Positions 13,111 through 22,570 of a stretch of DNA of 64,000 nucleotides are shown here, piece after piece. The notes below the pieces were generated by a model. It had not been told where the DNA came from and searched no databases. It saw only the letters and a list, made by a program, of their open reading frames with translations. Positions within the stretch are counted from its first letter, which is position 1, and every line of letters begins with the position of its first letter. The position numbers and the translations under genes are program-made. The stretch is taken from contig JASJOG010000196.1 in NCBI GenBank assembly GCA_030142905.1, positions 372,001 to 436,000 of the forward strand, given 5' to 3'. Source of the stretch: Heliopora coerulea (Eukaryota > Cnidaria > Anthozoa > Scleralcyonacea > Helioporidae).

Positions 13111-14019
13111 ATGGCGTTTGAAGGAAACACACTTTTAAACTACCTCATCTTTTCCTTATTTGCCGTCCTCGCCTTTCTCGGAAACTCCCTAGTCATATAT
13201 GTCCTCGTCACGCGACCCTTGTACCTCAGGCAAGCGTACAACATCTTCATCCTGAACCTCGCTGTCATCGATTGCATCACCGCCATTTTTCTAATCTTCA
13301 GTCGCTTCCTTTATCTTCCTCCGACACCAAAAGACGTCATTGCCGGGGAAGTGTTCTGCCGGACAATTTGGTCAGCGTGGATAGCCTTTTGTCTTGGTTA
13401 CATTTCGATTTATACATGTTTGGTGTTAACCCTCGAGCGGTGGTTAGCCGTGGTTAAACCTCACACGTATCGTGCCGTAAGACCAAGGCACGCCATCTTG
13501 GCCGTGGTCCTCGTCTGGATCTGGGGTCCAACCGTCAACGCTACCACCCTCTTCCGGGCTAAATATATCGTTGCCGAGCAACGTTGCACGTGGACCGCTT
13601 TGGGTGTGGCTAATGACGAACTACCTTGGATGGACTTCACTTTACAATCCATCATCCCATTCACCTCGATGATCTTTCTTTATGCTGACATTTACCGAAG
13701 CATGAAGCTGCTTCCGAATATCTCCACCGATACCAAAAACAATCTCAAGAAGATCACCATCGTCGCTCTCGCTGCGTCTTCGGCATTGATCGTTGGCTGG
13801 TTGCCGGGTCGCATTACGTTTATGCTGACCAAATTTGGTATCTTGGATGCCAACGGTGTGATTAACGTCTCCTGTGTCATGTTAACCTTCTTCAACAGCT
13901 GCGTGAATCCTTTCTTGTATGGGGTCTACAGCTCACAGTTCAGAAGAGAGTACAAGACAATCTTCAACAACCTTCGGACGTGTTTCAGGACCACGGCCGT
14001 TGGGTCGCTCAGTCAATAA
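13111..14019 (+). CDS. Class A (rhodopsin-type) G-protein-coupled receptor
   Basis: An intronless 302-residue seven-helix receptor at the plasma membrane; its ligand cannot be told from sequence. Family marks in order: GNSLV in helix 1 (N25), NLAVID in helix 2 (D54), Cys83 before helix 3 and Cys159 in the second outer loop (the usual disulfide), ERW at 109-111 in place of DRY, two Trp in helix 4 (136, 138), GWLP at 229-232 in place of CWxP, and NPFLY at 266-270 as NPxxY. The outside N-terminus is only about 10 residues and the tail about 30, rich in Arg, Thr and Ser. A 3' splice site (TCTTTCAG) ends at 13,093, just before the start, so an untranslated or short coding exon upstream is likely; no stop lies in frame between acceptor and ATG. 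It resembles peptide or amine receptors that have expanded in cnidarians. Confidence 0.93.
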   Translation: MAFEGNTLLNYLIFSLFAVLAFLGNSLVIYVLVTRPLYLRQAYNIFILNLAVIDCITAIFLIFSRFLYLPPTPKDVIAGEVFCRTIWSAWIAFCLGYISIYTCLVLTLERWLAVVKPHTYRAVRPRHAILAVVLVWIWGPTVNATTLFRAKYIVAEQRCTWTALGVANDELPWMDFTLQSIIPFTSMIFLYADIYRSMKLLPNISTDTKNNLKKITIVALAASSALIVGWLPGRITFMLTKFGILDANGVINVSCVMLTFFNSCVNPFLYGVYSSQFRREYKTIFNNLRTCFRTTAVGSLSQ

Positions 14020-14286
14020 CATCCTGAGGAGAAAACCGCTGCCAAATGTCATGCGTATGCGTCGGCTCAACACTCGTGACTTAGAAAAGCACAGGAGACT
14101 CTAACTCGGAGCGGATCCAGAATTTTGAGAAATGGAGGTGCAAAAGTTTTTCACAAATCCGTGCCACAATGTGGCGTTTTAGTATAAGAATTTTTATGCT
14201 TCTGTCGTTTCCGGTGGTTTTTTTGAATTGGAATTTCTTCTACGAGTTTTTAAATGTGGTTGCTTGGTAGATATAAGATGTTTTAT

Positions 14287-14552
14287 ACACACATTCTTAA
14301 GCTATTCTACTCTGAAAAACTTTCTGCGTCCCTGACGGGAACCGAGCCCGTAACCTTCTGATCGCCGGTAAGATGCTCAAACCATTGAGCTACAAGGACT
14401 CAGATGTACTGGTTCGTATTGACGGACTCACCATCTGAATCCATGTAGCTCAATGGTTAGAGCATCTCACCGGCGACCAGAAGGTTACGTGTTCGATTCC
14501 CGTCAGGGACTCAGACAGTTTTTTTGAGTAGAATAGCTTGAGAACGTGCGTA
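14287..14552. repeat. Palindromic tRNA-SINE pair
   Basis: Two copies of a tRNA-derived module lie head to head. The left arm, about 14,287-14,408, reads as the module on the minus strand. The right arm, about 14,429-14,552, reads as the same module on the plus strand: A-box TAGCTCAATGGTTAGAG, B-box GTTCGATTCCC, then the tail GAGTAGAATAGCTTGAGAAC. Only about 20 bases separate them, so the whole can fold into a hairpin of some 120 bp. No tRNA gene is intact here. Confidence 0.75.
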
Positions 14553-14904
14553 TGGAATTTCTTCTATTCATCCTTTCTTTTTTGCTGTTTGTTGCAATTC
14601 TCTTTGAAAATAATGATCAATCTTCTTGGTGGTCGTTGTGCTTAATGCTTGAGTTTTGCAACCAAACAAAAAGGCGCATGACAACTAACCCAAAAAAAGA
14701 GGGGCGCGCGTCCGATACTCCCTTGCCTAAATCCACACCTGCCAAGAACCAATTTCAACTTTATGATTGTCGTATATAATCATTTGTCCTAAAGTGTGTG
14801 TTTTTATTGTCCTATCAAAGCCACGATTCCTTCTTTAATTCGCTCCCTAAGAGTTGATTTTCAGGAGGTGGGACTTTCCACGCGGGAGAAATTTTGTCTT
14901 TGTC

Positions 14905-15060
14905 TTAGGCTTGATTTCCACTTGGTACAAAATGTCGCGCGCGCGACTGTTGTATTGTTAAAATTGAAAAGATTTCTTCTTGGTTCCACCAGAGAGCTCC
15001 TGAGACAAAAGATAAAAGTCGCGCGCGACATTTTGCACCAAATGGAAATCCACCTTAAGG
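14905..15060. repeat. Foldback MITE 1
   Basis: The left arm includes GGCTTGATTTCCACTTGGTA and a CGCGCGCG run; the right arm repeats these in inverse orientation near 15,015-15,060. It has no coding capacity. It directly abuts another element of the same style. Confidence 0.6.
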
Positions 15061-15203
15061 CTTGATTTCCACTAGACGGAATTTTCCGTGCAGACGAAAT
15101 TTTCTCTTTCTCCTATGGACTTTCAAGTGGAAACTAATAAGAGAAAGACAAAGAAAAATTTTTGTCCGCACTGAAAATTCCGCCTAGTAGAAATCAGGCT
15201 TAA
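15055..15203. repeat. Foldback MITE 2
   Basis: The inverted arms begin TAAGGCTTGATTTCCACTAG and end with the inverse (AGTAGAAATCAGGCTTA). They pair through GACGGAATTTTCCGTGC-like and TTCTCTTTCTC-like segments. The outer TAAGGC..GCCTTA ends resemble those of its neighbours. Confidence 0.65.
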
Positions 15204-15339
15204 ATTAGGAATACTTTTGAAAGACTCCTGTGAATCAATCGGATACAGTAGAAGGGACGACCGTATACGACAATCGTATCCTATAAATGGGCCCTAACGT
15301 GTTTTCTTGAGAGAATTTTCATGAATTGACTTTCACTGC

Positions 15340-15440
15340 TAAAGTCAACTAGAAAAGTTGACTAGAGCGGGATTGGAACTCGCATCTTCGGCATTCTCGA
15401 TCGTTGCTTTACCAATTGAACTGTCGAATCAACTGGGAAC
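15340..15440 (-). repeat. tRNA-like SINE fragment with foldback start
   Basis: AAAGTCAACTAGAAAAGTTGACT is followed by a minus-strand tRNA-like module (inverse B-box GGATTGGAACTC). This is the same layout as the perfect palindrome at 60,974-61,138, but here only part of the element is recognisable. Confidence 0.5.
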
Positions 15441-15474
15441 AGTGTGTCCCCTTAATCGATTTTAAAGACCAATT

Positions 15475-15625
15475 TCCAGTGGATGTAAAAAGTCGCGTGG
15501 GTGACAATTCTATTGTGAAAAAGTTGACTTGAAGTCAAATTTTTTCTCGCGACGTTTTGCGTCAGCCAATCGTCTCAAAGAACAACATTGTCCGCGTGAC
15601 TTTTTACACCCACTGAAAAGCGGCC
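15475..15625. repeat. Foldback MITE 3
   Basis: Inverted segments (CCAGTGGATGTAAAAAGTC and GTGACTTTTTACACCCACTG) flank about 80 bases. The right edge again reads GCGGCCTTAAG. It is the third of this style within 700 bases. Confidence 0.5.
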
Positions 15626-15639
15626 TTAAGAGCGACAAC

Positions 15640-16970
15640 TTAACGCTTTGTCCGTGAGTATGTGTCGTGTTTTGATTCCATTTCAGAATCATCCTCAGGG
15701 AAACATTTAGAGAGAAATTAAAGAAGGCTGACGCCTGATGAACGGGGTCGTCTTGCTTAGACCTCTGGTTATTGAGACCTCTAGTTAGTTTCCTAATCTT
15801 ATGGGTAAACTAAGATAGTATGTAATTAGTTGTGTGCATTAATAGAATTTGCATGCTTTTTGTTTGATTTACGATTGAAATGTGTGCTTAATGAATCCAG
15901 CTTCAAACACTGTGCTTGCGTTTGTGCGTGATAGTTTACACATATCAAACTTCATTCGTTTTTGTGCTTGCCTTTGTTCTTATTTACACCACTCAGTCAA
16001 ACCTGAGATCCTTTGCGGACATGTTTGAACTTAAACTTTCTCACATGAGTCAGATTTATTTCCCTCGTAAGATGCTGTTACAGCAGGTGCCAGGCTAAAA
16101 GTCTCGCTATTTTATCGCACGATAACATTATGAGATATGCGTTAAATAACGTCCCTCACTTACAAAACGAGCCACGCAGCTTCTGTTCCTTGAAGTGCTG
16201 CTGAAAGTTGAGTCGAACTCGTTTTCATACGAATTCACGCTTTGATATGTTGAATTCTGGTCTTTTTCTCTCAATTTTGTAGGGGCTATATAATTGCCAG
16301 CGTTGTTTGATGAAAAATTACCAGGTTCTTATGAAGTGTATGCGGCACTTTGGGGTAAGTGTGACGCCAAGGGGTCATGTGATATATAGGGATATATGTC
16401 ACGCGTAGGGGTGGTGCTGCATGTGACACCTAACTGTACATTACTAGTCTGTAGATTGGTAAAAAATAGTTGAAAATCGTTCACTATTGATTATGAAAGG
16501 AGACTCTTAGTTGGAATTCGAGATGTTTTACAGCTTTGATTCGGCAGAAAAAACTGGGCGTGATTGCAATAGGTTGATATTCGTGTATGGATTGTAAGGC
16601 AATAAGTGATGATCAGTTGCCATTTAGATGATGTAACGTACGGAGTCATGTACGGCGAAGTGAAAAAATGCCTGTTTTTTTGTCACGAATTGACGTGACA
16701 TTGAAATTTGGTTGACCGTATGCACGTGAAATTTGTGCATTTAAACTACGTTTGTTTTTGTGACGAGCTTTTGGAATATTTCGTCATGATCGCAGGGACA
16801 GTTTTGAAGGGCACAGTTTGCGCTATTTTGGGTAGGAAATTCGTTTTTAATGTTTTGAGGCATCTGGCTGTCTTTGGCTCTCATATGGCCCATAACAGCC
16901 AGCCACACCTTAGAACACGTCTCAACTCGTTCCCAGTCAATTACCTCGTAACTAAGGCTTTACCTTAACG
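15640..16970. other. No gene seen; upstream region of GAMT
   Basis: A weak frame at 16,708-16,968 ends just before the GAMT start and matches nothing known. The last few hundred bases probably hold the GAMT promoter and 5' UTR, but I see no clear TATA box. Confidence 0.35.
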
Positions 16971-16975
16971 ACACC

Positions 16976-18574
16976 ATGGCGGAAGTCGCCATCTACCAAG
17001 GAGGCGAAGACCACCAACAGATCTGGCATAATGCGGCTGCGGACTACAACGAAGCAGATACACATTTATCGATTATGGGAAAGCCTGTTATGGAGCGTTG
17101 GGAGACGCCATACATGCACAAATTGGCGAGCATAACAGCTTCAAATGGCGGTAGAGTTTTGGAAGTCGGTTTTGGTATGGGTATATCTGCAAGCAAGTTG
17201 CAGTCCCTGGCAATCCAGGAGCATGTCATTATTGAATGCAACGAAAACGTTTATCAGAGATTGGTGAAGTTTGCTGATGGAGCAGTGCCTAAAGTTGTAC
17301 CATTGAAAGGTATGTACGAAAACTGAAGACATATTTTAAGTTGATATTGACAAACCTTCATAACATAATTATGCTGACTTCACGTTTAGCGAAACGAGAG
17401 AATTTAAATTCAGAGTTAAGAGAATTATTCGTAAAAGAAGTTGTCAGATTATTCAAAGTTTTATTAATTATCTTTTGCTAGGACTGTGGGAGGATGTTGT
17501 ACCAACGTTAGAAGATGAGACTTTTGATGGTATTTTGTACGACACTTACCCTCTTTCCGAAGAAACATGGCATACCCATCAATTTCAATTCATAAAGGAA
17601 CATGCATATAGATTATTAAAACCAGGTAGGAAACGCAAGTGATGCATTTGTTAGAACTAACTCGTTCGATTTATCTAATTTATGTTCAGGTTTGCAGAAC
17701 TTCAAATAATAGGTTTAATTCTTTATTGTGATCGATTTTGATGCTATTATCGGACAAAAAACCGATAGTTTTCATTGATAGCATGAAGAGTTGACCTAAG
17801 AAATGACAGATAAATAAACTTTCCTATTTGCATAATGTCCACACACAGATCATGCATTAGATTTTCATTTGGTAATTTTTTATTTCCACATCTAAGGCTG
17901 TTGCCAAGAGCTTGGTGATGAATTTTGTGCCTACCACTTACATTACCACCATTAAAAACAATGATGGTGATGCTGGCAGTAGATATGAAGTAGCAAACAC
18001 TAGATTTGGAGGGTTGTGGATTTGATTCCTGAGTTGCATTTTTGCAACTGGTTTAAGTTGTGTCTTAATAACAGAAATAACTGGGACTGTTTATACAATC
18101 CCTGACAACAATTAAACCAAGAGGGAACACTCACTGAAAACAGGTCTTTTGCTTCTCAAAGCAGAAATGAATCATGTTGCTTAACATTTCTCGAAGGAAA
18201 TCTCCTTCAATCTTTTTTAAGACAGATAAATACCTTGGGGCCTTCATCCTTTCCAGATGTATCTGGCTTAAATCCTTTGTTCTCAGTGTTTTTCCTATAC
18301 TTGCAGGGATCAAGTGAGCTGTAGAGTTAATGAAACTTCTGTCTCTTTTCCAGGTGGAGTCCTTGCATACTGTAATCTCACATCTTGGGGAGAGTACATG
18401 AGAGGAACCTACTCTGACCTCAATAAAATGTTTGAAGAAACTCAAATACCTAAACTTCTTGAAGCTGGCTTCTCAAAAGAAAACATTTCTACAGAACTAA
18501 TGGACATCACTCCTCCAAAAGACTGCAGATATTACAGTTATGGAAAAATGATTGCACCATGTGTTACAAAATAA
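16976..18574 (+). CDS. GAMT: Guanidinoacetate N-methyltransferase (3 exons)
   Basis: Cytosolic enzyme that transfers a methyl group from S-adenosylmethionine to guanidinoacetate, giving creatine. Exons are 16,976-17,309, 17,482-17,625 and 18,354-18,574; all junctions are GT-AG and the total is 699 nt, or 232 residues, close to the usual length of about 236. The start ATG lies in a strong context (ACACCATGG). Residues 61-70 ([10 protein letters not shown]) are the methyl-donor binding motif I and IIECN at 85-89 supplies the acidic residue after strand 2. Exon 2 encodes the family signature [19 protein letters not shown]; exon 3 encodes CNLTSWGE and ends CVTK. The match is essentially full length. 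It is transcribed toward GATM, the enzyme making its substrate, whose gene lies 4 kb away on the opposite strand. Confidence 0.97.
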
Positions 18575-18643
18575 ATTTCCTCACATATAAACTTCTCGTT
18601 ACCCCTCCGGTTTTGAGTATTGTATAATATTCTGTACATGTAC

Positions 18644-18649
18644 AATAAA
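18644..18649 (+). promoter_or_regulatory. GAMT polyadenylation signal
   Basis: AATAAA occurs 70 bases after the GAMT stop codon in an AT-rich 3' UTR. It is the only canonical hexamer in that short region. Confidence 0.7.
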
Positions 18650-18835
18650 TTTTGTAAAGCTGTCTTAAAACATCTCACAGCTTTAAATACTTGTTTGAAA
18701 CACTTTCTCATCTTGTTCATTCCACTCGTGCGAAGATGGAGCAACATTTCAACACCTTTGGCATTGTTTGTAAAATTAACTTCTGAAAAAATGCACAAGA
18801 AATCTTGAGCATTGAAATTTTTTTCAGCATTAGTA

Positions 18836-19399
18836 CAGGGTGTCCCAAAAAAATGTATACACACTTTGAATGATTATAACTCACTCAAACTTTTCTTTTG
18901 AATGCTGTTCATTTGTGAGCAATTTGAAGATGAGGAGTTTTATTTCCAGCAAGATGGAGTACTTCCCTACTAGCATTGTGATATGAGAGCCTCCTATCTT
19001 ATGAAAATCTGCCGAACAGGTGGATTGGGTGAAGACATAGCATTGAATTCCTCTCACGTTCACCAGACTTCACACCTCTGGACTTTATTTTATGAGGATA
19101 CGTCAAAGGTAAGGTTTATAGCACAAAACTTGCAACAATCAATGAGTTGAGAGCAGCAACTCAAAAAGAATGCACCCAAATACCAAATGAAATGATCATG
19201 ATTTGTAATATTTGCAATTCCATCTGTCCGCGTTATCTGCAGTGCCTGGACCAGAACGGTCATCAGTTTGAACACCTGCGATAACTCAAAAAATCCTACA
19301 TTCGTCTTCTTTAACTTGGGTTATAAAACGTAGATATATCTTAATAAATGTTGTGTTTATAATCATTCAAAGTGTGTATACATTTTTTGGGACACCCTG
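18836..19399. mobile_element. Internally deleted Tc1/mariner-superfamily element
   Basis: Near-perfect terminal inverted repeats of about 44 bp begin CAGGGTGTCCCAAAAA, with TA duplications at 18,834-18,835 and 19,400-19,401, the hallmark of Tc1/mariner insertion. The inside keeps a decayed piece of transposase read on the plus strand: FQQDG near 18,943, then after a frameshift WIG..HSIE, SPDFTPLDF and GYVKGKVY. The N-terminal half is missing and several stops are present, so it is a dead, 564-bp deletion derivative. It sits 190 bases beyond the GAMT polyadenylation signal. Confidence 0.9.
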
Positions 19400-19401
19400 T
19401 A

Positions 19402-20200
19402 TTTTGCTTGGCTTTTTACTATTAGATGTCAACCTGCTGCCAATTCCCAAACTACTGTAACAGTTGGGAACAATGTTGTGCTGTGAACTGTGAACAGCTC
19501 TATGCTTAACAACGTTTTGCAGCTATACCCAGTGAACAGTGGCATTGCTTGGATTTTTACTACTATTTCTAGATGTTTTCACATCAAAGGCAGAAACCTT
19601 TCTTGTCTTTAAACATACAACAAAACATTGTTCTATTGTGTAACACAACATCGCTCACTGTGTGCAACACAACATTTTCCAGTTCCAAGCTGTTTTATGA
19701 TATCATAAGCAAGTCATCACATAAATTATACTACCTCAGAGATGAAGTACAATTTTATGGCCAAGAGAGTTTTCAGTTCTTGTTGTATACTGTAAATGCC
19801 ACATGATTTCAGAACACTTTTATTCCTGGAATCAGTCCCACGTGTACAATCTGTTGTTGGTTCTTTGTAGATTGTAGGTTTAATATAGGTATTTTTGTAA
19901 ATTATATTATATAATATTACCAATCATTGTAAATTATGCAATTCAGCTTTTGGGCGGTGATAAGTTTTTTTTTAATAAATTTATCTAGCAAATCTGTTAT
20001 TTCAGTTGTCTATAGTTTTCAACTTTGCGTAAGGAACAAATGTAGTTCCGAATGCCTTCACAACACCCCATTAAGAAAGGCTCTTGGAGAATCTAAAACC
20101 CGAGGTAGAGGAACCTCATAGTAGCTGATAAGAATACAGTGAACATGTTCACAGTTGTAAGAAGTTAATGACTGGAAAGTGTTTATACAAGTACTGGTAG
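19402..20200. other. No gene seen
   Basis: Ordinary AT-rich intergenic sequence between GAMT and the minisatellite, with no recognisable exon. Confidence 0.4.
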
Positions 20201-20211
20201 TTGTCGGGTGC

Positions 20212-21497
20212 TGTTATGGCACAGTGGTAGTGTTCGTGTCTCTCACCTCTACAACTGGAGTGTTGGTGGTACTGTAGTAGTGTACGTGTCTCTCACCTCT
20301 ATTACTAGAGTGTTGGTGGTACAGTGGTAGTGTACGTGTCTTTCACCTCTGTAACTGGAGTGTTGGTGGTACAGTGGTAGTGTACGTGTCTTTCACCTCT
20401 GTAAGTAGAGTGTTGGTGGTGCAGTGGTAGTGTACGTGTCTCTCACCTCTGTAACTGGAGTGTTGGTGGTACAGTGGTAGTGTACGTATCTTTCACCTCT
20501 GTAACTGGAGTGTTGGTGACACAGTGGTAGTACATGTGTCTCTCACCTCTGTAACTGGAGTGTTGGTGACACAGTGGTAGTGCATACGTCTTTTACCTCT
20601 GTAACTGAAGTGTTGGTGGTACAGTGGTAGTGTACGTGTCTCTCACCTCTGTAACTAGAGTGTTGGTGGTACAGTGGTAGTGTACGTGCCTTTCACCTCT
20701 GTAACTGGAGTGTTGGTGGTACAGTGGTAGTGTACGTGCCTTTCACCTCTGTAACTGGAGTGTTGGTGGTACAGTGGTAGTGTACGTGTCTCTCACCTCT
20801 TTTACTGGAGTGTTGGTGGTACAGGGGTAGTGTACGTGTCTTTCACCTCTATTACTGGAGTGTTGGTGGTACAGTGGTAGTGTACGTGTCTTTCACCTCT
20901 GTAACTGGAGTGTTGGTGGTACAGTGGTAGTGTACGTGTCTTTCACCTCTATTACTGGAATGTTGGTGGTACAGGGGTAGTGTACGTGTCTTTCACCTCT
21001 GTAACTGGAGTGTTGGTGGTGCAGTGGTAGTGTACGTGTCTCTCACCTCTGTAACTGGAGTGTTGGTGGTACAGTGGTAGTGTACGTATCTTTCACCTCT
21101 GTAACTGGAGTTTTGGTGACACAGTGATAGTGCATATGTCTTTTACCTCTGTAACTGGAGTGTTGGTGGTACAGTGGTAGTGTACGTGTCTCTCACCTCT
21201 TTTACTGGAATTTTGGTGGTACAGTGGTAGTGTACGTGTCTCCCACCTCTATCACTGGAGTGTTGGTGGTACAGTGGTAGTGTACGTGTCTTTCACCTCT
21301 GTTACTGGAGTGTTGGTGGTACAGTGGTAGTGTACGTGTCTTTCACCTCTGTAACTGGAGTGTTGGAGGTACAGTGGTAGTGTACGTGTCTCTCACCTCT
21401 ATTACTGGAGTGTTGGTGGTACAGTGGTAGTGTACGTGTCTTTCACCTCTGTAACTGGAGTGTTGGTGGCACAGTGGTAGTGAATGTGTCTCTCATT
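20212..21497 (+). repeat. 50-bp minisatellite made of a SINE head (about 26 copies)
   Basis: The period is 50 bp throughout, with consensus core GGTACAGTGGTAGTGTACGT, then TCTCTCACCTCTGTAACTGG. The unit matches the first ~46 bases of the SINE on the minus strand at 25,640-25,945 (GGCACAGTGGTAGTGCACGT, then TCTCTCACCACTGTGAC). Each unit stops where the B-box would begin. The first copy keeps the native SINE start (GGGTGCTG). Units differ at a few sites, such as TCTCTC versus TCTTTC and GTAACT versus ATTACT. It lies in the 4-kb gap between the 3' ends of GAMT and GATM. Confidence 0.93.
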
Positions 21498-21810
21498 GAG
21501 CAATAGCTTATGTCATCGTGAAAGTTTACTTGTAAAGTTTACCTTTAGTAATGAGTATTTTTCAAAATCTGTTGCTTTAAAGGTTCTAATGGCTTTGTGA
21601 TCGTGACGACAGTTGAAATATAAACTGAAACTGGACTGTGCAGGAATAAGGAGGAATTACGAGGAGACAGAACAACAAAACAAGTTTCAAAACCTGGGCT
21701 TACTGCAAGAAGAGAGGCTTACGGAACAGGAACTGAGGAGGACAAAGGTAAATAGACATATCAAAATAGGATACTGTGAAGACAATGTTAAATAAGGTAT
21801 AAATTAATTC

Positions 21811-21980
21811 AAAGGTTGGTAACTGCTGCTGTAAGTGATCTCAAAGAATTCCAGCGTTTTGAGCAAAGGCCCTTCGTAAGAGAAAGAAACGTGTTCTGAC
21901 ATTTCTTTGTCTGACCAAGGTCTTTGCTCGAAACGTTAGAGTTCTTTGAGATCAGTCACGGCAGTTACCAATCTTTTAAC
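21811..21980. repeat. Foldback element, family 2 (hammerhead-like core)
   Basis: The inverted arms are about 21,811-21,877 and 21,911-21,978, sharing GTTGGTAACTGC, GATCTCAAAGAATTCCA and GAGCAAAGG blocks. The right arm contains CTGACCA (21,911) and GAAAC (21,930); the left arm in reverse keeps GGGCCTTTGCTC. The same element occurs at 41,911-42,070. Confidence 0.65.
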
Positions 21981-22570
21981 TTTTTACTTGAATATTTCAC
22001 TTACTTATTATCCCTTTTTTCGGCACACTTTCGATTTGACAACTTTCTCATTTTACTCTCGCTAACGCCCGCCTGTTAGACCCGTCAAAGGGGAGACGAC
22101 CTCAAAACATGGCATTTAGTGGGTTTAAAACTATCTCGTCTTACCAACAGAGGAAAAGAGCAGACGAGAGCAAGGTAGAACACGAATGTAGGTAGGAAGA
22201 GATTGTCCCAGCCAAATACCCAGGTTACTTTTCCCAACAAAGGAAGAGTGAGCCAAATGATCGAAAGTTTTAAATATATGCGTAAATTAGCCGCGTTTAA
22301 GGTTCGGCCACGAAAGGCGATTAGTGATCAAACGATTAGGGAAAAAAGTTAAAAATTGTTTGAGACAGGAATACGCAGTACTTTTCTGTCCAATTGTCAA
22401 TGGACTTTGGTGTCGTAAGAGCTTGTTACCAAGCAATTGTCCCTCCTGCCGAGTTTCTACTAGTAATCTGACTTCACCATTCATCGATTAGGAGTATTTT
22501 TAATATTTAAAAAGCGTTACAAATGAATTGTTCTAAGGCTACAGGCCGTTTGAAAGGAAATTCAAAATTA

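Noticed and set aside
13272..13895. Overlapping frames within the GPCR exon on both strands
   Set aside because: They are shadows of the 302-residue receptor frame, which carries all the family motifs.
14441..14512. Functional tRNA gene
   Set aside because: A- and B-boxes are present, but there is no proper acceptor-stem pairing and the sequence recurs with a SINE tail and in inverted pairs.
20212..21497. CRISPR-like regular array
   Set aside because: The 50-bp period has no constant-repeat/variable-spacer structure; whole units are near-identical, the setting is eukaryotic, and the unit matches a SINE head.
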